A program made the position numbers and the translations under genes. The notes beneath the pieces are model-generated. The model saw only the letters and a list, made by a program, of their open reading frames with translations. It searched no databases and was not told the origin of the DNA. Shown here one piece after another: positions 51,687-59,351 of a stretch of DNA of 64,000 nt. The stretch covers positions 1 to 64,000 of the forward strand of contig NZ_JAAALA010000012.1 in the NCBI RefSeq assembly GCF_009905535.1, in the 5' to 3' direction. This DNA comes from Caulobacter sp. SLTY (GTDB lineage Bacteria > Pseudomonadota > Alphaproteobacteria > Caulobacterales > Caulobacteraceae). The stretch's first letter is position 1; each line of letters starts with the position of its first letter.

Positions 51687-52568
51687 ATGGACGACGCGGC
51701 CTTCCTGTCAACGGTCGAGCGGTTGCGGGCCGACGTCGAACGCCGCTTGGCCGAGCTGCTGCCGGCCGAGGGCCAGTCGCCCACCGGCCTGACGGGCGCG
51801 GCGCGCTACGCCCTTCTGTCGCCGGGCAAGCGGTTCCGCCCGATCCTCACCCTGCTCACCGCCATCGACTTCGGGGCCGCCGAGGGCGCCGCGCTCGACG
51901 CGGCCTGCGCCTACGAGATGGTCCACACCGCCTCGCTGATCCTCGACGACCTGCCGTCGATGGACGACGCCAACCTCCGCCGGGGCCTGGCCACCACCCA
52001 CCGGGCCTTCGACGAGGCCAACGCCATCCTGGCCGCTGTCGCCCTGCTCAACCGCGCCTACGGCGTGATTGCCGACGATGCAGGCCTGGCAGAGAGCGCC
52101 CGGGTCGAACTGGTCGCCCAGCTGTCGGAGACGATCGGCTTCCGGGGCCTGACCGCCGGCCAGGCCCGCGACCTGGATCGCCGGGGGCGGACGCTGAGCA
52201 ACGACGAGATCGATCTGGTCAACCATCAGAAGACGGGCGTGCTGCTGGTCGCCGCCGCGATGGCGGGCGGGTTGGTCGCCGGGGTGACGGGCGTGCGGCT
52301 GGCCGCCGTCGGCGAGTCCGCGCGACGCCTGGGCCTCGCCTTCCAGATCCGCGACGACCTGCTCGATGTCACCGGGGCCGGCGACAAGGATGCGGGCAAG
52401 GACGCCGGCATGCCCACCCTGGTCACCACCCTGGGCGAGGCGGGCGCCCGCGAGGCGATGCTGGGCTACCTGGATGCCGCCCGCGAGGCGCTCCAGCGGG
52501 CCGGCGGCGGCATGTCGGCCTGGCGCTATGCCGCCGGCTTCTTCGGCGCCCCGAAGGTCGTCGCGTGA
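51687..52568 (+). CDS. Polyprenyl synthetase (farnesyl/geranylgeranyl diphosphate synthase type)
   Basis: 293 residues. First aspartate-rich motif DDLPSMDD (87-94), PGKRFRP (47-53), and a second motif in FQIRDDLLDVTG (about 222-233). The chain-length region before the first motif (YEMVHTASLILDD) is of the farnesyl/geranylgeranyl type. It builds C15 or C20 diphosphates for quinones, hopanoids or carotenoids. Location upstream of a CrtZ-like hydroxylase in the same tightly packed operon suggests a geranylgeranyl (CrtE) role, although IspA is possible. Stop overlaps the ABC ATPase GTG (GTGA). Confidence 0.88.
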   Translation: MDDAAFLSTVERLRADVERRLAELLPAEGQSPTGLTGAARYALLSPGKRFRPILTLLTAIDFGAAEGAALDAACAYEMVHTASLILDDLPSMDDANLRRGLATTHRAFDEANAILAAVALLNRAYGVIADDAGLAESARVELVAQLSETIGFRGLTAGQARDLDRRGRTLSNDEIDLVNHQKTGVLLVAAAMAGGLVAGVTGVRLAAVGESARRLGLAFQIRDDLLDVTGAGDKDAGKDAGMPTLVTTLGEAGAREAMLGYLDAAREALQRAGGGMSAWRYAAGFFGAPKVVA

Positions 52569-53509
52569 ACGACAACCGCCCGATCCTCAACGTCTGGGGC
52601 GCCGAGCACACCTATCGCTCGCGGCGCTATCTGAAAGGCGTCGACCTGACCCTGCGGGCCGGCGAGATATACGCCCTGCTCGGGCCGGCCGGGGCCGGCA
52701 AGGCCACCCTGGTCCAGGCCATCTGCGGCCGCATTCCCCTGAGCGCCGGCGACATCGCCCTCGTCGGCCAGAACCCGCGCGAGACCCCGATCAGCCGCTC
52801 GGCGCTGGGCCTGGTTCCGCACGCGATGGCGCTCTACGACCATATGACGGTGCGGGAGAACCTGCTGACGTTCGGCCGCATGGCCGGGGTGCACGGTCGC
52901 ACCCTTCGCGACGCAGTCAGGCAGGCCATGCACGTCACCCGCATCGCCGACTACGAGCGCGAGCCGGTCGGCCGGCTGTCGGACGGCGAGCAGCGGCGGG
53001 TGAACATCGCCTGCGCCATCCTGCACAGTCCGCGGCTGCTCATCCTGGACGAACCGAGCGTCGGGGCCGACCCGGTGGCGCGCGAAGCCCTCGACGGCGC
53101 CGTTCGCGACCTGCGAGACGGCGGCATGGCGATCTTGATGGCGACCGGCGATCTCGACCTGGCCGGTGAACTGGCCGACCGGGTCGGCTTCATGCGCGAG
53201 GGTCGGAAGGTTCTGGAGGGGGCCCCCCGGCAGTTGATCACCCAGGCCTTTGGTGAAGAAATGGAGATCCTGGTCCAGCTGGACGAGGATCCGGATGGCG
53301 ACGACATGGTGGTCCTGGCGGCCGCCGGCCTGGAGCGCCGCGACAGAACCAACATCTGGACCACGCTCGACGCCGGGGCCTACGCCACGGCCGCGCGGCT
53401 AGACCGGGACCTGCGGCAGATGGGCGTGGTCCCCCGCGAGATTCGCGTGCGCCAGCCGTCGCTGGCCAACCTGTTCAACATGGTCGCCGACTGGCAGCAG
53501 GCCGCATGA
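52565..53509 (+). CDS. ABC transporter ATP-binding protein with degenerate catalytic motifs
   Basis: 314 residues of the ABC-2/DrrA class. Walker A reads GPAGAGKAT (40-48): the Mg-binding Ser/Thr after the lysine is A47. The Q-loop glutamine is H86 (LVPHAMALYDHMTVREN). Signature LSDGE (138-142) and Walker B ILDEPS with E163 are retained. The switch histidine is replaced by G195 (MATGDLDLAGE). These three losses predict slow or absent ATP hydrolysis. A C-terminal domain of about 90 residues follows. Coupled to both neighbours by 4-bp overlaps. A homodimer with impaired activity, or a partner ATPase elsewhere, are both possible. Confidence 0.87.
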   Translation: MNDNRPILNVWGAEHTYRSRRYLKGVDLTLRAGEIYALLGPAGAGKATLVQAICGRIPLSAGDIALVGQNPRETPISRSALGLVPHAMALYDHMTVRENLLTFGRMAGVHGRTLRDAVRQAMHVTRIADYEREPVGRLSDGEQRRVNIACAILHSPRLLILDEPSVGADPVAREALDGAVRDLRDGGMAILMATGDLDLAGELADRVGFMREGRKVLEGAPRQLITQAFGEEMEILVQLDEDPDGDDMVVLAAAGLERRDRTNIWTTLDAGAYATAARLDRDLRQMGVVPREIRVRQPSLANLFNMVADWQQAA

Positions 53510-54597
53510 TCTTCGCCATGTTCCGGGTCATGCTGCTGGGACTGCTGCGCGACCGCTTCGCGCTGGCGGCGACCTTCCTGCTGCCGCCCCTGGTCTTCGT
53601 GATCTTCGTCACCGTGTTCGCGGGCGCCTCCGGCGAGGCCGTGCGGCTGCGCCTGGCCGTGGCCGACCAGGCCGACAGCACCTCGTCCCGCCGCCTGGTC
53701 GCCGCCCTGTTCGCGGAACCTCAGTTGCGCGCCCAGCCGAACCGGAGCGGCAACACGGTCGACGCGGTCCGGGAGGAGGTGCGAGCCGGGCGGGTCGATG
53801 CGGGCCTGGTCATGCTCAGCGATCCGGCCGGCGCCGGCGCGCCCTTTCTGCTGATTACCGACCCCACCCGCGCCATGGCCGCGCCGTTGATCGAAAGCCA
53901 CGTCCAGAACGCCCTGGCGGTGCATGTGCCGGGCATCGATGTCGGCCGGCCGCGGGCCCTGTTCCTTCATGACCCGATCTCCGGCGCCAAGAAGGGCAAG
54001 GGGATGGTGATCTACTACGCCGGCGCGGTGACCATGCTGTTCGCCCTGTTTTCGGCCCTCTACGGGGCGCTGTCCCTGATCGAGGAGCGCAACGCGGGCA
54101 TAGCCGATAGAATCCTGGCCGGACCAGCGGGGCTGGCGCCGGCGATCGGGGGCAAGTTCCTGTTCATCGTGCTCCAGGGCCTGCTGCAGGCCGGGTCGAT
54201 CTTCCTGGTCGCTCAGCTTCTTTACGGCGCGCCGGTCAAGGCTCGGCTGCTGTTCTGGCTGATCACCAGCGGGGCGGCTGCGACCTGCGCCGCCGGCCTG
54301 GCCATGGGATTGGTTGCCTTCTGCCGCAACCGCGACCAGGCGCAGCTGATCGGGGTCTGCCTGTTCCTGATGCTCGCCGTGATCGGCGGCGCCATGGCGC
54401 CCAGCTTCACGATGCCGCCGTGGCTGCAGGCCGTGGGCCTGCTGACTCCGCACGCTTGGGTGATCGACACCTATCAGGCCGTGCTTTGGCGCGACGCGGG
54501 CTGGCGGTCGGTGTATCCTGCCTGGGGCGTGCTGACCGGGCTCGGACTCGCCGGGCTCATGCTCGCCTACGTCACCGTACGCCGCGTCCGGCGCTGA
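53506..54597 (+). CDS. ABC-2-type transporter permease
   Basis: 363 residues. One N-terminal membrane segment, a periplasmic domain (about 45-165), then five C-terminal membrane segments (YYAGAVTMLFALFSALYGALSLIEERNAGIADRILAGP is the family hallmark with the conserved ExRxxG-like loop). Exporter-type permease (YhgE/Pip or DrrB-like). Works with the ATPase whose gene it overlaps by 4 bp. No substrate-binding protein, so export is more likely than import. Embedded between polyprenyl synthase and CrtZ genes. Confidence 0.88.
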   Translation: MIFAMFRVMLLGLLRDRFALAATFLLPPLVFVIFVTVFAGASGEAVRLRLAVADQADSTSSRRLVAALFAEPQLRAQPNRSGNTVDAVREEVRAGRVDAGLVMLSDPAGAGAPFLLITDPTRAMAAPLIESHVQNALAVHVPGIDVGRPRALFLHDPISGAKKGKGMVIYYAGAVTMLFALFSALYGALSLIEERNAGIADRILAGPAGLAPAIGGKFLFIVLQGLLQAGSIFLVAQLLYGAPVKARLLFWLITSGAAATCAAGLAMGLVAFCRNRDQAQLIGVCLFLMLAVIGGAMAPSFTMPPWLQAVGLLTPHAWVIDTYQAVLWRDAGWRSVYPAWGVLTGLGLAGLMLAYVTVRRVRR

Positions 54598-54600
54598 GCA

Positions 54601-55080
54601 ATGATGCAAGTTCTGATCTTCATAGCCCTGTACCTCGGGGCTCTGGTCTTCATGGAAGGGTTCGCCTGGGTCATGCATCGCTATGTGATGCACGGCTTCC
54701 TGTGGGTCTGGCACCGCTCGCACCATGAGCCCCGCACCGGCGCCTTCGAGCTGAACGACCTGTTCGCCGTGGTCTTCGCAGCCCCGGCCATTGTGGCCAT
54801 CTATTTCGGCGTTCACGGCATCCCGTGGCTACTGCCGGTCGGCCTCGGCATCACCACCTATGGGGCCATCTACTTTCTGTTTCACGATGGCCTGGTCCAC
54901 CGCCGCTTCCCAATGCCCAAGGCCAGGAGCGCCTACTGGAAGCGGCTGATCCAGGCCCACCGCTTCCACCACGCGGTCCACACCAAGCACGGCGCCGTAT
55001 CCTTCGGCTTCCTGCTGGCCCCCGACGTCCGTAGTCTGAAGGCCAAGCTGGCGGCGCGGGGCGTCGACGCCGAGGCTTGA
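54601..55080 (+). CDS. crtZ: Beta-carotene hydroxylase, CrtZ type
   Basis: 159 residues, four membrane segments and all histidine clusters of the non-heme di-iron hydroxylase: HRYVMH, HRSHHEPR, HDGLVHRR and HRFHHAVH. The size and order match bacterial CrtZ, which adds the 3-hydroxyl groups of zeaxanthin. No crtB, crtI, crtY or crtW is in the window, so either they are elsewhere or the enzyme acts on another isoprenoid. Starts 3 bp after the permease stop. Confidence 0.9.
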   Translation: MMQVLIFIALYLGALVFMEGFAWVMHRYVMHGFLWVWHRSHHEPRTGAFELNDLFAVVFAAPAIVAIYFGVHGIPWLLPVGLGITTYGAIYFLFHDGLVHRRFPMPKARSAYWKRLIQAHRFHHAVHTKHGAVSFGFLLAPDVRSLKAKLAARGVDAEA

Positions 55081-55110
55081 CCGGACGGGCGAGCGCGCCC
55101 ATTCCTGCTC

Positions 55111-55512
55111 GCGGATCAGATGGCCGGGCGGTCGCGGCGCGCAAGCGTCGAGGAAAGTCCGGGCTCCACGGTGACAAGGCGGCGGGTAACGCCCGCCGGG
55201 GGCGACCCCAGGGATAGCGCCACAGAAAGCAAACCTCCTCTCTCCGGAGGGGTAAGGGTGAAAGGGTGGGGTAAGAGCCCACCGCGGGGCTGGTAACAGT
55301 CCCGGCATGGCAAGCCCCGCCTGGAGCAAGACCGAATAGGGATTCCGCGCCTGACAGCTCTGCTTTTGCAGATAGCTCAGGCAGGGCCGTCACCGGCCCG
55401 AGGCGTCCGGGTTGGTCGCGAGAACCGTCCCGCGAGGGCCGGTCCAGAGGAATGATCGTCACCGGTTCGCAAGGACCGGAACAGAACCCGGCTTACAGGC
55501 CATCTGATCCGC
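55111..55512 (+). ncRNA. rnpB: RNase P RNA (bacterial type A)
   Basis: The two ends pair as P1: GCGGATCAGATGGCC (55111-55125) with GGCCATCTGATCCGC (55498-55512). Conserved core elements are present in order: GAGGAAAGTCCGGGCTCC, ACAGAAAGC, GGTAAGAGCCCACCG, AGAGGAATGATCGTC and ACAGAACCCGGCTTACAG. About 402 nt. It is the catalytic RNA that trims the 5' ends of tRNAs. Location just before mraZ is usual in Caulobacterales. Confidence 0.95.
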
Positions 55513-55520
55513 ACCCTCAT

Positions 55521-55555
55521 TGATCGGCTGGAGACGGGCCCAACGGGCCCGATCA
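55521..55555 (+). terminator. Possible rnpB terminator hairpin
   Basis: TGATCGG (55521-55527) pairs with CCGATCA (55549-55555), with an inner GGGCCC/GGGCCC stem-loop. Begins 9 bp after the RNase P RNA. No T run, so intrinsic termination is uncertain. Confidence 0.35.
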
Positions 55556-55578
55556 ACTGTCCCCGCAATACTTAACAT

Positions 55579-55593
55579 GTTCCGTGTATGTTC
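55579..55593 (+). promoter_or_regulatory. LexA-box-like element GTTC-N7-GTTC upstream of mraZ
   Basis: GTTC at 55579-55582 and 55590-55593 with exactly seven bases between, the direct-repeat LexA recognition sequence established for alphaproteobacteria. It lies about 160 bp upstream of the mraZ start and 80-95 bp before the MraZ boxes, in an AT-richer stretch likely to hold the promoter. Confidence 0.5.
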
Positions 55594-55674
55594 TGTGGAT
55601 GGTTCATTTTCATTAACCACTACAGTCAACAATCCCATTGAATCTGTGTCGAATCCTGCATTGAGGCATTCCGT

Positions 55675-55708
55675 CCCATTGCCGCCCAACTCATCCCATG
55701 TTAACCCA
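55675..55708 (-). promoter_or_regulatory. Four phased MraZ boxes
   Basis: CCCA at 55675, 55685, 55695 and 55705, that is TGGG on the minus strand repeated four times at an exact 10-bp period (TGGGT, TGGGA, TGGGC, TGGGA). MraZ is known in E. coli and other bacteria to bind TGGGN repeats spaced by 5 bp upstream of its own gene, so this is the expected autoregulatory operator. A fifth CCCA at 55634 is out of register. Confidence 0.75.
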
Positions 55709-55754
55709 AATGCACTGTACGCGAGGGGTCGCGCAGGGTCAGGGCAGGGGTGCG

Positions 55755-56237
55755 GTGTTCTTCTCGACATTCGAGAAACAGCTGGATGCGAAACGGCGCC
55801 TGGTGGTGCCGGTGGAATTTCGCGCTGCCCTCGCCGGGCTGTTCGACGGTGTCTTCTGCTTCCCCTCCATCGAGTTCGACTGCATCGAGGGTGGCGGCAA
55901 AGCCTTGTTCGACCGTTACCAGGCGGTGATCGACGAGCTGCCCTTCGGCGATCCACTGCGCTCGGACCTGGAGCTGTCGATCCACGGCGGCCTGGCGAAG
56001 ATGAGCTTCGACGACGCCGGTCGCATCACCCTGCCTCCGCAGCTTTGCGACCAGTTCGGCCTGACGGACTGGGTGGTTCTGGTCGGCCTGGGCGAGCGGT
56101 TCCAGATCTGGCCGCGCGAAGCCTTCCAGGCTCGCCGCGCCGCGGCCCGCGAGGGCGCCCGGGAGGGACTGGCGAAGCTGCGCGCCGCCCAACGAAATGT
56201 GGTTTTAGGGGCCCAGAAGCAGGGCCAACCCGAATGA
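55755..56237 (+). CDS. mraZ: Transcriptional regulator MraZ
   Basis: 160 residues from a GTG at 55755 that aligns with the usual N-terminus ([22 protein letters not shown]). The two SpoVT-AbrB-like halves are seen, the second around [20 protein letters not shown]. In-frame ATGs at 55698 and 55710 would add 15-19 residues, but they lie within or beside the MraZ boxes and lack a ribosome site; GGGG precedes the GTG. First gene of the dcw cluster, which it controls. The stop overlaps rsmH (ATGA). Confidence 0.9.
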   Translation: MFFSTFEKQLDAKRRLVVPVEFRAALAGLFDGVFCFPSIEFDCIEGGGKALFDRYQAVIDELPFGDPLRSDLELSIHGGLAKMSFDDAGRITLPPQLCDQFGLTDWVVLVGLGERFQIWPREAFQARRAAAREGAREGLAKLRAAQRNVVLGAQKQGQPE

Positions 56238-57178
56238 GCAACGCCGAGACGCCCCATATCTCGGTCATGCTGCCGGAGGTGCTGGCGGCGCTCTCCGCCG
56301 CTCCGGGCGAGACCATCGTCGATGGCACCTTCGGGGCCGGCGGCTACAGCCGCGCCATCCTGGAGACCGGCGCCTCGGTCGTCGCCTTCGACCGCGATCC
56401 CAGCGCCCGCCGCTTCGCCGCCCCGCTGGAGGCCGGTGGGCGGTTTCGCCTGATCGAGGATCGCTTCTCAGCCATGGCCGACATCCTGGGCGACGGCGCC
56501 GTCGATGGGATCGCCCTCGACCTCGGGGTCTCGTCCATGCAACTGGACGAAGCCGATCGCGGCTTCTCCTTCATGCGCGACGGGCCCCTGGACATGCGTA
56601 TGGGCGCGGACGGGCCTACCGCTGCTGACCTGGTCAACACCCTGGAAAAGGAAGACTTGGCCCGTATCCTGTTCGTCTACGGCGAGGAACGCGAGAGCCG
56701 CCGGGTCGCCAGCTTCATCCTGCGTCGTCGCGAGGAGCGGCCTTTCAGCCGCACGTTGGACCTGGCCGAGGTTGTCGAGCGGGCGCTTGGCGGACGGCGC
56801 GGCGCCAAGACCCATCCGGCCACCAAGTCCTTCCAGGCGCTGCGCATCGCGGTCAACGAGGAGCTCAGCGAGCTCGAGGCCGGTCTGCTGGCCGCCGAGC
56901 GGGCGCTGAAGGTGGGTGGCCGCCTTGCCGTGGTCACCTTCCACTCGCTGGAGGACCGCATCGTCAAAGCTTTCCTGGCCGAGCGTTCGGGCCGCACCCC
57001 GGCCGGATCGCGCCACGCCCCGCCGCGCGAAGCCGGGGCCCCCGCCTCCTTCAAGCTGATCCACAAGGGCGCCCTCGAGGCCAGCGAGGGCGAAGCCGCC
57101 GTCAACCCCCGCTCCCGCTCGGCCAAGCTGCGCGCCGCCGTCCGCACCGACGCCCCGGTCTGGAGCGCAGCCGCATGA
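56234..57178 (+). CDS. rsmH: 16S rRNA (cytosine-1402-N4)-methyltransferase
   Basis: 314 residues. SAM motif [16 protein letters not shown] (about 28-43), [20 protein letters not shown] and the C-terminal [16 protein letters not shown]. It methylates C1402 in the ribosomal P site. Both ends overlap neighbours by 4 bp, so it is co-translated with mraZ and ftsL. A longer upstream frame is a shadow of mraZ. Confidence 0.95.
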   Translation: MSNAETPHISVMLPEVLAALSAAPGETIVDGTFGAGGYSRAILETGASVVAFDRDPSARRFAAPLEAGGRFRLIEDRFSAMADILGDGAVDGIALDLGVSSMQLDEADRGFSFMRDGPLDMRMGADGPTAADLVNTLEKEDLARILFVYGEERESRRVASFILRRREERPFSRTLDLAEVVERALGGRRGAKTHPATKSFQALRIAVNEELSELEAGLLAAERALKVGGRLAVVTFHSLEDRIVKAFLAERSGRTPAGSRHAPPREAGAPASFKLIHKGALEASEGEAAVNPRSRSAKLRAAVRTDAPVWSAAA

Positions 57179-57621
57179 GTGTCCTCGAGCATCGCACCCG
57201 CGGCTTCCGCACCATAAACATCGTCTTCTGCGGCCTGTTGATGGTGACCGCCATCCTGGTGCTGCTGGCCAAGGCCTACGCGGGCCGCGAGGTGCGCGAG
57301 ATCGCCCGCACCGAGCGCGCCATCGCCGAGCAGAACAAGCGCATCCGCCTGTTGAAGGCCGAGGTCGCCCACCTGGAGCAGCCCGAGCGCCTGCAGCGCC
57401 TGGCCAAGGACCTGCTGGGCATGGGGCCGCTGGCCGCCGCCCGCGAGGGCGACATCTCCAGCCTCGACGCCCTGGTCGCCGGCCAGACCCCCGCGCCCCC
57501 GGTCGCCACGCCCGCCGCGCCCGAGACCCCGGCGCAGGAAGACATCGGCGTGGCCGCCGCACCGCTGGAGGCGCCGATCGTCGCCACGGTCACCACCGAT
57601 CCCGCGGAGACCGGTCAATGA
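57175..57621 (+). CDS. ftsL: Cell-division protein FtsL
   Basis: 148 residues. Short cytoplasmic N-terminus, one membrane segment ([19 protein letters not shown], about 15-33), a coiled coil ([28 protein letters not shown]) and a proline/alanine-rich C-terminal tail ([17 protein letters not shown]). Divisome scaffold that binds FtsB/FtsQ. Identified mainly from position between rsmH and ftsI plus topology, as FtsL sequences are poorly conserved. The tail is longer than in E. coli. Confidence 0.88.
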   Translation: MSVLEHRTRGFRTINIVFCGLLMVTAILVLLAKAYAGREVREIARTERAIAEQNKRIRLLKAEVAHLEQPERLQRLAKDLLGMGPLAAAREGDISSLDALVAGQTPAPPVATPAAPETPAQEDIGVAAAPLEAPIVATVTTDPAETGQ

Positions 57622-59351
57622 GCCTGCACGACCTGACCCCGCACCGCTACCCCCGCCCGGTCCGCTGGGCCATCGACTGGCTGTGGAAGATCGAGCACGC
57701 CTTCGAGCGGGCCAAGGCTTCAGGACGGCCGGAAGACGACGCCCGGGTCCGCATCCTGATCGTGCTGATCTTCTTCGCGGTGTTGTTCGGCCTGGTCGCC
57801 GGCGGTGCGGTGTTCGCCGCCGCCTTTTCCGACGCCGGCAAGAAGGGCCGCGCCGCCGCCCTGTCGCCGCTGGCCAAGGCCGACCTGCTGGATCGCAACG
57901 GCCAGCTGCTGGCGGCCAACCTGACCCACTACAGCCTGTTCATCGAGCCGGCCGACGTCTGGAGCCGGCGCGAGACCCGCCAGGTGCTGGCCCGGAACAT
58001 CGAGGGCTTCAAGGCCGCCAAATTCAACGAGATCATGGACAAGGGCAAACGCCGTGTCCTGGTCGAGGGGCTGACCCCCGGGGTCCGCAGCGCTATCCAT
58101 GACCTGGGCCTGCCGGGCGTCGAGTTCGAGGAGACCCCGCGGCGGGTCTATCCCATGGGACCGCTGGCCGCCCACCTGGTGGGCTTCGCCGACAACGGCG
58201 GCAAGGGGCTGCAGGGCGCCGAGCGGGGCCTGGAGGAGCAGTTGCGCGCCGGCTATGCCGGCGGCCAGCCGGTGATGCTGTCCATCGACGTGCGCGTTCA
58301 GGCGGCCCTGGAAGAAGAGCTCTACGCCGCCGTCCAGGAGTTTCATCCGAAGAACGCAGTCGGCCTGGTCACCGACGTCCACACCGGCGAGATCATCGCC
58401 ATGGCTTCGCTGCCGGAGTTCGATCCCGGCCGCTACGGCAAGTTCAGCGAGGACGAGCGCAAGAACCGCGCCTCGGCCCAACTCTATGAGATGGGCTCGA
58501 CCTTCAAGGCCTTCACGGTCGCCATCGGCCTCGACACCGGCGTGGCCCAGATGGACTCCACCTTCGACGCCCGCACGCCCTTGAGGATGGGCTACCGCAC
58601 CATCAAGGACTTCCACGGCACCAACCGTATCCTGACCCTGGGCGAGGTTTTCAACCACAGCTCCAACATCGGCACCGCCAAGCTGGCGCTGGGCATCGGG
58701 ACCGACCGGCTGAAGCATTACTACGACGGCATGGGCCTGACCCGCCGGCCGAAGCTGGAGCTGTTCGAGACCGCCACCCCGCTGACCCCGAAGGTCTGGA
58801 ACGACGACGCCCTGGCTAGCGTGTCCTTCGGCCACGGCATCAACGTGACGCCCCTGGCCCTGGCCCAGGCGATGGGCTCCCTGCTCAACGGGGGGACCTT
58901 TGTGCCCCTGACCATCGTCAAGCGGCCCGCCAACTGGCGCTATGAAGGCCCGCGGGTGTTCTCCGAGGACACCAGCCGCGCGATGCTGAAGATCATGCGC
59001 GGCAATGTCGTGGAGGGCACCGGCCGCCGGGCTGACGCGCTCGGCCTGTCCGTCGGCGGCAAGACCGGCACCGGCGAGAAGTACGATCCGGCCATCCGCG
59101 CCTACAGCCGCACCCGCCAGGTGGCTTCCTTTGCCGCCGTCTTCCCGACCGACGGGCCGCTGGACGGCAAGCGCTATTTCGTCCTGATCCTGCTCGACGA
59201 ACCGACTGGAGGGGCCCGCACCGGCGGCCTGGTCGCGGCTCCCGCGGCCGGCCGGCTGATCGACCGCAGCGCCCGGTTCCTGGGTGTGCCCCGCCAGATG
59301 CAGCGCCCGGACTTCGACATCGCCGCCCTGCATCCGAGGCCGCGCCTGTGA
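57618..59351 (+). CDS. ftsI: Septal peptidoglycan transpeptidase FtsI (PBP3)
   Basis: 577 residues. Cytoplasmic start, membrane anchor (ILIVLIFFAVLFGLVAGGAVFAAAF, about 46-70), PBP dimer domain, and the transpeptidase domain with S294-T-F-K297, S348-S-N350 and K482-T-G. Cross-links septal peptidoglycan during division; target of beta-lactams. Coupled to ftsL and murE by ATGA/GTGA overlaps. Confidence 0.95.
   Translation: MSLHDLTPHRYPRPVRWAIDWLWKIEHAFERAKASGRPEDDARVRILIVLIFFAVLFGLVAGGAVFAAAFSDAGKKGRAAALSPLAKADLLDRNGQLLAANLTHYSLFIEPADVWSRRETRQVLARNIEGFKAAKFNEIMDKGKRRVLVEGLTPGVRSAIHDLGLPGVEFEETPRRVYPMGPLAAHLVGFADNGGKGLQGAERGLEEQLRAGYAGGQPVMLSIDVRVQAALEEELYAAVQEFHPKNAVGLVTDVHTGEIIAMASLPEFDPGRYGKFSEDERKNRASAQLYEMGSTFKAFTVAIGLDTGVAQMDSTFDARTPLRMGYRTIKDFHGTNRILTLGEVFNHSSNIGTAKLALGIGTDRLKHYYDGMGLTRRPKLELFETATPLTPKVWNDDALASVSFGHGINVTPLALAQAMGSLLNGGTFVPLTIVKRPANWRYEGPRVFSEDTSRAMLKIMRGNVVEGTGRRADALGLSVGGKTGTGEKYDPAIRAYSRTRQVASFAAVFPTDGPLDGKRYFVLILLDEPTGGARTGGLVAAPAAGRLIDRSARFLGVPRQMQRPDFDIAALHPRPRL

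Noticed and set aside
55571-55707. CtrA-type half-sites (TTAAC at 55572, 55613 and 55701) upstream of mraZ
   Set aside because: The half-sites are not at the TTAA-N7-TTAA spacing and such short AT words are expected by chance in this AT-richer leader; kept only as a note.
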